Positions 15,144 to 22,009 of a stretch of 22,009 bases of DNA are shown here, one piece after another. Position 1 is the first letter of the stretch; each line of letters begins with the position of its first letter. The DNA is taken from the NCBI GenBank assembly GCA_021796315.1, contig JAJYOH010000028.1, forward strand, positions 1-22,009, written 5' to 3'. This stretch comes from Chloroflexota bacterium (lineage in GTDB: Bacteria; Chloroflexota; Anaerolineae; Anaerolineales; Villigracilaceae). The notes beneath the pieces are model-generated. The model had not been told where the DNA came from. It did no database searches and saw nothing but the letters and a program-made list of their open reading frames with translations. The position numbers and the translations under genes are program-made.

Positions 15144-15187
15144 TGACTTCGCTCTCCCCTCGGAAGCAGGATGTGCCTGCACTAACT

Positions 15188-18100
15188 TCATGGGATATTA
15201 TCGTAGCTATTATTGTTCGGGCTTCCAGGGGAGGCGTGCGTCACATTATGACATGTGAGGAAGCAGGAACCCACGCCTGTGGCGGGGTTGTATACCCAGG
15301 CGTCCTGGCTATTGTAACCTGCCGGGAAAGTAACTGCCGCCGAGTTGAAATTGATGAGATGTTGCTGCTCACTGCCGTGTGTATCATGGCATTCATAGCA
15401 TGGCACACCAAAAGAACCCTGGCCGCCTGAATGGAAGGCATGGAAATTGTCTCCATTTCCGGTGCGGAAGCCTGTGTTCGTTGTTGTAGCGGTGCCGCTC
15501 ACGTAGAGAGTATAGTCATGGCACTTGAAGCACAATTCGCCATTTCCCTGGAAGTTGCGGTTATTGGTGCTATCAACCGTTGTATAGTTCATCGTTCCAT
15601 CGAGCAAGTGCAGGCGAGGGGAGCCGTGCGGACCATAACCGTTTGCAGGCTGGTTAGCATTGGTATGACAGTCGGCGCAATACACCATGCTGTTCACTGA
15701 CCAGCCATTCACAAACGCGGCCGCCGGGATGGCAGTATTGCGTCCCTTGGCAATCACTGGATGAAAACTAGTATTGTTCGGATTGAGCTCCTGGGCCATG
15801 TCTCGGCTATCGAGCACTTGCGAGGTATTCGTAGTAGTCAGCTTTGGCAGACCGTTGGCTACATAATTCCAGGCAGCGCCTGTCCAACCCCAGCCATTTG
15901 GCTGATAGGTCGGCAGAGTTGTGAAACTCGAATGGCATTTGAAGCAGACTTGATACTCGCGCTGGGCTTGCGTCTGCCAGGTAAACCCGCTCGGCGCGCC
16001 GGCCCCGGTCCAGGTCGGGTCAACGCCGCTGGCGAGATACATTTCAGGCTGGATCATCGGCGGAAGCGTCGTCCCCGCTGCGGCGTCCCGCGTGGATTTG
16101 TGCGGCTCATGACAGTCCTCGCATTCGATGTGACGATTTGCCCCTGTAAAAAAGGCTGATGTGTTTTGTCCCAACCGGTGAACGCCATTGGTGGCAGCGA
16201 CATCATGTTTGAAAAATTGCGTGGCGGTATTGGTATAACTGGTGAAGGCCGGTTGAACGTTTGTGCCAGTGCCTGCAGTTTTATGGCAGGTGAAGCAGAC
16301 CTGCTCTTCAGGCCAGGTTTGGCGCAGGACAATGCCGCTGGCCGTATGCGAACGGTGACAAGCGGCGCAGTCATCCGAAGTGGCGGTATAGTTCACATGC
16401 GGATCGCTCGCACCGGGAATTGCTGTCGGCGCGCGCGCTGGAAGTGTCGGCGTGGATTGAGGCGGAACCGGCGTGGGCGTGGGCGGTGTATCACTAATGA
16501 TAAGACGGGCCTCATCGAGGTAAATGGTGATGGCTTCAGCGGTCCCTGTGACCTGTGTACCGCGCAGGCGGAAACGCGCGTTGTTAACTTGAGCTACGGT
16601 TGTATAAGTGGTTGAAACATTGTAAGAGAGCGTGGTCAGTATGGATGGTGGTACTGTGCCCGTTTGAAAGCGTGCGATGCGAGTCCACGTGGCGCCATTA
16701 TCGTTTGAAACTTCCAGGTCAATGCGATCATCCGTCCAACCAGTCATGTAAAAACGAATCTCGAATGTGGCGCTGGCGACAGCCGTCAGCGTTGTATCCT
16801 GCACCGCTGTGTAAGTCCAGTTTCCATTATTCCCGAACGTACCGGTTGAACTTGCCGTGGCATTATTGAAGGCAAGATCAATGCTGTTGGCAGGAGTATT
16901 GATCGCATAAGATGATGTCTGGGCCGTGCCCCATAAATTCTGGATGGCCAGCATCCACACACCGCCCGAGTCGGAACCCGGTGTGGGAATAGCCCCGGGC
17001 GTCGGCCAAACGACCGGCGTCATCCCGGCAGGGGTGTATTGCATGGCATCCAAAGCACGCACCAAGCCAAATCCATAATATGGATCCCAACCAGGCCGGC
17101 CCAAGTCGTACGCGGTATCAATCAAAGCGGCGCGCAAATTTGTTGAATCGGCAAATTGAGGTTGTCCGGCCAGTAAAGCCGCCACACCTGAAACTGTAGC
17201 GGACGACATGGATGTGCCGGACATCTGGCTGTAACCGCCGCCCGGATAAGTTGAATAAATATCAATGCCGGGCGCGGACAAGCCGGTAGTGTTGCCGAAA
17301 GTCGAGAAGGGCGCCCACGTCAGGCCATTGTCAACGGCGCTGACGGAGATCACGCCCGGATAAGCGGCAGGATAGCAGGCAACATCCGTGCCGCTGTTGC
17401 CAGCCGCCGCGATCACGATCACGCCGCGCGCAAGCGCGTAATTAACGGCATCTTGAAGCACCTGGCTGTAACCTGTGCCGCCGAAACCCAGGTTGATAAT
17501 TCGCGCGCCTTGATTGGTGGCATAGATGATGGCATCCGCCACTTGCGAGTACGTGCCAAAGCCTTTCGAGTCGAGCGCCTTGATCGGAAGAATGCGCGCG
17601 TTGGGAGCAATGCCGGCAATGCCCACGCCATTATCGGACGCGGCCGCAATGATCCCGGCGACATGTGTGCCATGTCCCTGATCATCATGCACATCATTGT
17701 TTCCAGCCACAAAGTTCCAACCCTGGAAGTCATCCACATAACCATTGCCATCGTCATCAATCCCGTTTGCGCCGTTCGCAATCTCGGCATTATTTTGCCA
17801 GATGTTCGGAGCAAGATCGGGATGTTGTGTATCAACGCCGGTATCGATCACGGCCACGAGTACTTCCTGTGAACTCGCAGCCAGATCCCAGGCCTGTGGC
17901 ACTTGAATACTCGATAAATTATTTTGTTGAAAGAAAGCCGGATCGTTGGGTGTGTAGGCGGCCTTGACCAGATAGTTCAATTCAACCGACTGAACATTTG
18001 GATTGTTCTGCAATTCGGCCAACGTCTTTTGCATATCGCCCGGCGCAACCTGGACGACAAATGTGTTGAGTTCGGGCAAGGATTGATTGGTTTGGATTTG

Positions 18101-20029
18101 TGCCGGGGCGGACACCGAATCTACAATCGCTTCAGCCGACCCCGCGCCGGGTTCCATTTTGACGACGATCTCATCCGCTGTGTGCGGACTCTGAACATCC
18201 GTTGGCAAATTGGTCGGTGTTGCAGATGGGACAGGAGTCTCTGTCAAAGCCGGAGTTGGAGTGGAAGGAGTCTCCGTTGAAACGGAGGTAGTTGGAGAAG
18301 CCTCAGGCGTTGGAGCGGTCGTTGCGGTCGAGTTGACCTCTGTCGAAATTGGCAATGCTTCCGTTGTAATTAAAGTCGGCGTCTCAGATGGAACAGGAGT
18401 CTCTGTCAAAGCCGGAGTTGGAGTGAAAGGAGTCTCCGTTGAAACGGAGGTAGTTGGAGAAGCCTCAGGCGTTGGAGCGGAAGGAGTCGCTGTTGAAACG
18501 GATGTAGTTGGAGAAACATCCAGCGTGGGAGCGCTCGTTGCGGTCGAGCCGCTATCGGTTGGAATGAATGTTACAGTCGGGTTGACATCTGTTGAAACGG
18601 GCAACGTTTCCGTGGTAATTAAAGTCGGTGTCGCGGTGGATGTTTCCAGCAATGCAGTGCCGGTCGCAGTCGGATCGAGTGTCCCGGTTGGAATCTCGGT
18701 TGAGGTCGGAGGCAGGTTGGTGGCCGTCGGCGTGGGAAGCAGTTCAGGCGCACTCACACTGCTGATGTTTTCAACGTAATCCACAGCGTTCTCGCAACCC
18801 GGTTCGAGATTGCTTGAAACATTTTTCCAATTCAGTTTTTTGCCGGCCAGGTGGGTAGCGCCCAAAGCGGAATATAAACAACCCGGCCCGGCATGATAAT
18901 TAACCAGTGTGAAGCGCCACAGGTCTTGATCGCTCACGCCCAAATTGCTGGACAAGCCGGTGGCGTTTTGAATGACTTGCATAACTTGCGAACGATTGGC
19001 AAGGATGGTATCTGCAAAAACCTGGATGCTGTTTTCTGCTTTGGGAATATCCAGGCCGAGTGAGCAGGCCGCACAATCGGCGCGCACCAGGCCGATAACG
19101 GCCCCGCGTAACATCGCCCGCTGGTTGGATGGCAGATTGATATAGGCCCGCCGGCAAGCTTCCTTGCTCAACACGGTCGGGCAAAAGCTATCGTAGAAAT
19201 TACCGTTCCAAACCAGGAGCGCGTCAACACCCTTTTCGTTTAATTGTCCCATGCCATATTCGCCGAAATCCCAGGCATTGTTCTGAGTGACCCTGGGCCA
19301 AAATTGAGTCTCTTGCGCGAACAAACCTTTCAGCAGGTAAGGCGGCACGTTGGTGTTTTGAGAGACGGAAAAAATGATCGGGTCAAAACGATTCTGCCAG
19401 AGATAGACCTGGTAGCGGGCCTTTTCGAGACCGCATTGATTGGCCGCGCCGTTCTCCATCAAACCGCCTGCCGGACATTCGCTGGCATCGGCCACGCCGT
19501 TCGCGATCAGATGACCGGCCAGGAACATCAACGGTTGGTTGGACGCCAGGTCTTCAAACCCGGATGGCGATGAAAGCCATTCAATGGTTTTCGGCGCGGC
19601 TGCCAACGTTGATGTTGCGGTAGATGTCATGGTAGGCGTGGCAGTTGGCGTCACAGATTCAGGCGTCGGTGTTTGCTCTTCGGTGCCGGTCAGGTTCAAG
19701 TAAAGTCCCTGACATGATGAAGCAACTGCATCCGGGCAGGGCGGAGTCTTTTCCCATTGAGCGCGCAGGTCGCCGCCGCAACTGGACTCGATCTCATCCG
19801 CAGTGGGCAAACCAGCATGATCAACTTTGAGTGAGCAAACCACCTCACTGTTTTCCCAGCGCGCCAACTGCCACACGTAAAGTGTCTTTGTTTCAGCAGG
19901 CTGGCGCGCCGCGAGCACACTGGCCGGAGCGGGGATGGTAAAGATAAATGAAAATAGAATCAACGCGAACATAAAGATTCGAGTTGATTTTATTAAGCGA
20001 AACTTATCACGATGAAGCATGGAAATCAT
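15188..20029 (-). CDS. secreted transglycosylase-like / subtilisin / multiheme cytochrome c fusion protein
   Basis: A 1613-aa exported protein. An N-terminal hydrophobic signal or anchor (about residues 18-38) precedes a cysteine-containing region. A lytic-transglycosylase-like domain (about 195-410) has Glu240 in 'FAQETQFWP', then 'GMGQL' and 'NYHAGPG'. A Thr/Pro linker with internal repeats spans about 430-612, followed by a subtilisin propeptide-like part (about 615-690). The S8 protease has Asp729 (DTG), His786 (HGTHVAG), Asn878 and Ser940 (GTSMSS). After a beta-sandwich (about 1035-1190) comes a multiheme domain with CxxCH cysteines at 1221, 1245, 1303, 1362, 1451, 1500 and 1544 and a CX3CH at 1589. 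Start ATG 20029 has GGAGG six bases upstream and overlaps the previous stop; the frame also runs back to 20068. Domain calls are firm for the protease and hemes, good for the transglycosylase. Confidence 0.93.
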   Translation of the reverse strand: MISMLHRDKFRLIKSTRIFMFALILFSFIFTIPAPASVLAARQPAETKTLYVWQLARWENSEVVCSLKVDHAGLPTADEIESSCGGDLRAQWEKTPPCPDAVASSCQGLYLNLTGTEEQTPTPESVTPTATPTMTSTATSTLAAAPKTIEWLSSPSGFEDLASNQPLMFLAGHLIANGVADASECPAGGLMENGAANQCGLEKARYQVYLWQNRFDPIIFSVSQNTNVPPYLLKGLFAQETQFWPRVTQNNAWDFGEYGMGQLNEKGVDALLVWNGNFYDSFCPTVLSKEACRRAYINLPSNQRAMLRGAVIGLVRADCAACSLGLDIPKAENSIQVFADTILANRSQVMQVIQNATGLSSNLGVSDQDLWRFTLVNYHAGPGCLYSALGATHLAGKKLNWKNVSSNLEPGCENAVDYVENISSVSAPELLPTPTATNLPPTSTEIPTGTLDPTATGTALLETSTATPTLITTETLPVSTDVNPTVTFIPTDSGSTATSAPTLDVSPTTSVSTATPSAPTPEASPTTSVSTETPFTPTPALTETPVPSETPTLITTEALPISTEVNSTATTAPTPEASPTTSVSTETPSTPTPALTETPVPSATPTNLPTDVQSPHTADEIVVKMEPGAGSAEAIVDSVSAPAQIQTNQSLPELNTFVVQVAPGDMQKTLAELQNNPNVQSVELNYLVKAAYTPNDPAFFQQNNLSSIQVPQAWDLAASSQEVLVAVIDTGVDTQHPDLAPNIWQNNAEIANGANGIDDDGNGYVDDFQGWNFVAGNNDVHDDQGHGTHVAGIIAAASDNGVGIAGIAPNARILPIKALDSKGFGTYSQVADAIIYATNQGARIINLGFGGTGYSQVLQDAVNYALARGVIVIAAAGNSGTDVACYPAAYPGVISVSAVDNGLTWAPFSTFGNTTGLSAPGIDIYSTYPGGGYSQMSGTSMSSATVSGVAALLAGQPQFADSTNLRAALIDTAYDLGRPGWDPYYGFGLVRALDAMQYTPAGMTPVVWPTPGAIPTPGSDSGGVWMLAIQNLWGTAQTSSYAINTPANSIDLAFNNATASSTGTFGNNGNWTYTAVQDTTLTAVASATFEIRFYMTGWTDDRIDLEVSNDNGATWTRIARFQTGTVPPSILTTLSYNVSTTYTTVAQVNNARFRLRGTQVTGTAEAITIYLDEARLIISDTPPTPTPVPPQSTPTLPARAPTAIPGASDPHVNYTATSDDCAACHRSHTASGIVLRQTWPEEQVCFTCHKTAGTGTNVQPAFTSYTNTATQFFKHDVAATNGVHRLGQNTSAFFTGANRHIECEDCHEPHKSTRDAAAGTTLPPMIQPEMYLASGVDPTWTGAGAPSGFTWQTQAQREYQVCFKCHSSFTTLPTYQPNGWGWTGAAWNYVANGLPKLTTTNTSQVLDSRDMAQELNPNNTSFHPVIAKGRNTAIPAAAFVNGWSVNSMVYCADCHTNANQPANGYGPHGSPRLHLLDGTMNYTTVDSTNNRNFQGNGELCFKCHDYTLYVSGTATTTNTGFRTGNGDNFHAFHSGGQGSFGVPCYECHDTHGSEQQHLINFNSAAVTFPAGYNSQDAWVYNPATGVGSCFLTCHNVTHASPGSPNNNSYDNIP
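18226..18482 (-). repeat. intragenic direct repeats in the Thr/Pro linker
   Basis: About 95 bases at 18226-18320 recur almost unchanged at 18388-18482 (period 162 bases). Partial, more diverged copies continue to about 18640. The period is a multiple of three, so the frame is kept. The repeats encode Thr/Pro/Ser-rich units such as 'TPEASPTTSVSTETP' between the transglycosylase-like and protease domains. Confidence 0.85.
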
Positions 20030-20373
20030 CCACCGCCTCCGTGGACGTTCTGGTGGCAGGCCGTGCAAGGCTGCGGATTCGGGCCGAGAGTCGGATGAGT
20101 CGGCGGGAGGGCCGGATTCGTTGGAGCCATAAAAGTCGAAGTGGCTGTTGCCGGTAAAGAGGAGGCGGGCATTTCAATTCCTGTGGAAACAGGACTCACG
20201 GATAAGGTGGAGCTTTCCGGTTGGAAGGTTGCAGTCGGCCAGGGATGGGCTGTCGAACGGCCGGCCAGTTCCCGGTTCACGATGGACGCGGCCAGCCATC
20301 CTGCCGCAAGCATCAGGATGACAATGGTTGTAATGAGTCCACCTGCAAGCAATCCAAACGGAAGACGTTTCAC
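20026..20373 (-). CDS. membrane-tethered protein with one C-terminal heme c motif
   Basis: A 115-aa protein with one N-terminal hydrophobic anchor (LPFGLLAGGL then ITTIVILMLAAGWLAASI), a Thr/Pro/Ser-rich extracellular tether of about 60 residues and a single CTACH heme-attachment motif about 11 residues before the end (then QNVHGGGG). The GTG at 20373 overlaps the upstream stop (GTGA) and has GAGGAG eleven bases before it; an ATG at 20394 without a ribosome-binding site would add seven residues. Its stop overlaps the start of the large fusion gene. It may dock a heme at the membrane for electron relay to the multiheme partners. It matches no family I recognise. Confidence 0.78.
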   Translation of the reverse strand: MKRLPFGLLAGGLITTIVILMLAAGWLAASIVNRELAGRSTAHPWPTATFQPESSTLSVSPVSTGIEMPASSLPATATSTFMAPTNPALPPTHPTLGPNPQPCTACHQNVHGGGG

Positions 20374-21416
20374 TTCTTGTGGCACTCCTCGCATACGCCG
20401 CGATTATCCAGGCGCAGCAGGGCGCTGTCGTTCGTTGGCGCAACATTGGCCGCCTGCCCGCTGGTCGTTACATTCGAGCCGTGAGCGAAGTGGCAGCTCA
20501 GACAGAAGAGTTGATCGTCAATGCTAGGGCCGTTGCCGGAGGGATCTTCCAATGGCAGGGTTGTCGTCAAAGTTCCCAGCGTGACATTCATGTTATGACG
20601 ATAGCGCGTGACCGGGCCCTTGCCATCTTCGGCGTTGAACGGCATGGCCGAAATATTTTGATGATAGGTGAAATGACAACCGGTACACCAATCGCCAAGT
20701 CCCAGGCGATATTTCGAGTTGGTGTAATTGGCAACGTACCCGGCCTGGTTTGGATTCTGTCCGCCGGTTTCATTGGATGTGACCAACACGTAACCGGGCG
20801 GATCCTCCTGCTGTGTGGTGGGCGGATGAAGACGTTGTTGAAGCACGCGATAATTTCGTCCGCCGTGCGGATCATGGCATGAGGTGCAGGTCAGAGGCAT
20901 GGTCACGTTCTCACCTCGACCCGGATACGTGGGCCACGCATTTGGGCTGATGCCCCACTGAGGCGTGCCGGGCCAAACCAGCCCGGATTCGGAATTATGG
21001 CAACCGGCGCATTCATAAGTGCTGCTCCAGGTTGTGCCGCTTCCCCAGGCGTTGACCTGTGCGCCGCTAATGCTGTGCGTTGAACTGACGGCCGCGCCCT
21101 GATAGTTGATAAATCCGCCGCCCAACAAATTGCCGCCGCCGACTCCTTTATAGATTCCATCCTCCACATTTGTATCCGCGCCTGTGCCTGCGCTGCCATG
21201 ACAAGTGAAGCACAAGGCTGGTACCGCGTTGTGCAACAAGCTCGGAGCAGAGGCGGTGTGGGCGCGATGGCATCCGGCGCAGGCATCGGTCGTAGCGGTG
21301 TAGCCGCCATGAGGTCCGGCGTTGGCGCGTGCAATCATCGTTGGAATAATCAGCAGGACAATAGCAAGGCTGATGAAAAAAATCAATTTGAAGGTGAATA
21401 GCTTTCTTGCTGACAT
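20370..21416 (-). CDS. secreted heptaheme c-type cytochrome
   Basis: A 348-aa exported cytochrome. A signal peptide (about residues 1-33, ending ARANA before GPHGG) is followed by seven CxxCH motifs: CAGCH (46), CFTCH (69), CAGCH, CTSCH, CTGCH, CLSCH and CEECH (342, two residues before the end). Several pairs show the doubled-CXXCH pattern, with extra histidines (HRAHTAS, HDPHGG, HFAHGS) that can serve as distal ligands. The frame runs back to 21509, but ATG 21416 has GAGGAAG directly upstream and a proper signal peptide. Its first heme block (GGYTATTDACAGCHRAHTAS) closely resembles that of the downstream fusion protein. Extracytoplasmic electron transfer is the likely role. Confidence 0.93.
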   Translation of the reverse strand: MSARKLFTFKLIFFISLAIVLLIIPTMIARANAGPHGGYTATTDACAGCHRAHTASAPSLLHNAVPALCFTCHGSAGTGADTNVEDGIYKGVGGGNLLGGGFINYQGAAVSSTHSISGAQVNAWGSGTTWSSTYECAGCHNSESGLVWPGTPQWGISPNAWPTYPGRGENVTMPLTCTSCHDPHGGRNYRVLQQRLHPPTTQQEDPPGYVLVTSNETGGQNPNQAGYVANYTNSKYRLGLGDWCTGCHFTYHQNISAMPFNAEDGKGPVTRYRHNMNVTLGTLTTTLPLEDPSGNGPSIDDQLFCLSCHFAHGSNVTTSGQAANVAPTNDSALLRLDNRGVCEECHKK

Positions 21417-21435
21417 TCTTCCTCGCAATCTAGAT

Positions 21436-21984
21436 TTAATCTTCAGACGGCATTTGGAAAGCAGACAGATTCTTGTCAAGCATTTGGGCCGTTGCGCGAG
21501 CCTGATCAAATTGCTTATTGGTTATTTCAGTATTTAACTTTGTGGATAATGCCTTGAGTTCCTTGACGCGCACCTGTAAATTAACAATCATTTCTGTGGC
21601 CGCATCGTCCAGTTCCGTCAGTTCGTCGCCTTTGCGGAATTTAACGATCTGGGCAAGATCTCCCTGCCCGATTTTTTGCAGGATGCTGCACAACCGATAG
21701 ACCGGGCCGGCAATTCTGTGAGTGAAGAAGATGGCTGCGACCACGCTGGCGATCAATCCAAGAAAATTGACAACGACCAATGACGGAACCAGGATCTCCA
21801 ACATGTTGCGTATCGTCAGGTGTGCCTTGAAGTAAGTTTCGGTCAGATCGCGATTGGCGACAAAGGCAAAGATGCCGCCGGACGCCAATAACAAAATAAG
21901 AAAAATAATTTCGATCCCAGCCAGCAGGCGCGGCTGTGAACTTTTCCAAATGAAGTATTGTTTGCGCGGAAATTGTTTTTTCAT
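21436..21984 (-). CDS. HAMP-domain membrane protein without an output domain
   Basis: A 182-aa protein with two membrane helices (about residues 20-43 and 65-88) and a short external loop between them. A HAMP domain (about 88-140, 'RIAGPVYRLCSILQKIGQGDL' split across its helices, then 'FRKGDELTELDDA') and a charged coiled coil follow. It ends without a kinase, cyclase or chemotaxis signalling domain. AGGAG lies eight bases before the ATG. Only 19 bases separate its stop from the start of the heptaheme cytochrome gene, so they form one operon. HAMP proteins beside multiheme cytochromes are known in metal-reducing bacteria; whether it signals or scaffolds here is not clear. Confidence 0.88.
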   Translation of the reverse strand: MKKQFPRKQYFIWKSSQPRLLAGIEIIFLILLLASGGIFAFVANRDLTETYFKAHLTIRNMLEILVPSLVVVNFLGLIASVVAAIFFTHRIAGPVYRLCSILQKIGQGDLAQIVKFRKGDELTELDDAATEMIVNLQVRVKELKALSTKLNTEITNKQFDQARATAQMLDKNLSAFQMPSED

Positions 21985-22009
21985 TTTATAAACTCCTGAT
22001 GGCAGGATA

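Noticed and set aside
15119..15187. Possible attachment site or transposon end next to the ATPase relic
   Set aside because: No inverted repeat, target duplication, tRNA end or integrase could be found at the junction.
18210..18779. Long plus-strand open frame of 189 codons with Val/Gly repeats
   Set aside because: It is the antisense of the Thr/Pro repeat linker in the large minus-strand gene; low complexity keeps stops away on the other strand. No ribosome-binding site or promoter is visible.

Overview
The window looks like chromosomal DNA from a member of the Chloroflexota, most likely class Anaerolineae. This is inferred from the style of the genes and no marker gene is present. The signs are Thr/Pro-rich linkers on secreted proteins, paralogous lipoproteins beside a MacAB-type exporter, GC-rich 'gcgcgc' coding with some TTG/GTG starts, several Crp-type regulators without cysteine ligands, and many small palindromic intergenic repeats. 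No tRNA, rRNA, CRISPR array, transposase or phage gene was seen.

Left part (1-3080): a multi-pass membrane protein (minus) diverges from two tandem, paralogous Crp/Fnr-type regulators (plus, ATGA overlap). They are followed by a decayed fragment of a gene family found intact 5 kb away, a 68-aa membrane protein and a strong intrinsic terminator. Middle-left (3099-8854, minus): one gene row encodes two paralogous four-helix membrane proteins, a MacA-like membrane-fusion protein, an ABC ATPase, a MacB-like permease and two paralogous lipoproteins. A third Crp-type regulator (8969, plus) diverges from it; a small palindrome lies between two candidate promoters.

Middle-right (9859-14993, plus): a redox and membrane gene row holds a small ferredoxin in which one cluster cysteine is serine, a site-2-type M50 protease with CBS domains, a 41-aa membrane peptide, a cytochrome b561, an FAD monooxygenase of visibly lower GC, a DUF1858-like protein, a four-helix membrane protein and an isoprenylcysteine-methyltransferase-like protein. 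The row ends in the broken first codons of a cation P-type ATPase (14990-15143), which marks an old breakpoint or an assembly junction. Two copies of an AGACCCTAAAGGTTT palindrome bracket the ferredoxin and protease genes.

Right part (15188-21984, minus): this is the most remarkable region. A HAMP-domain membrane protein, a secreted heptaheme cytochrome c, a membrane-tethered Thr/Pro-rich protein with a single heme motif, and a 1613-aa secreted protein form a compact operon; the last three genes overlap end to start. The large protein joins a lytic-transglycosylase-like domain, a Thr/Pro repeat linker, a subtilisin-type (S8) protease with its full catalytic set, a beta-sandwich and a multiheme cytochrome domain with seven CxxCH motifs plus a final CX3CH. 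Its cytochrome part is recognisably paralogous to the neighbouring heptaheme protein. A working hypothesis is a cell-surface electron-transfer system that carries its own wall-opening and protein-processing domains on the same polypeptide as the hemes.
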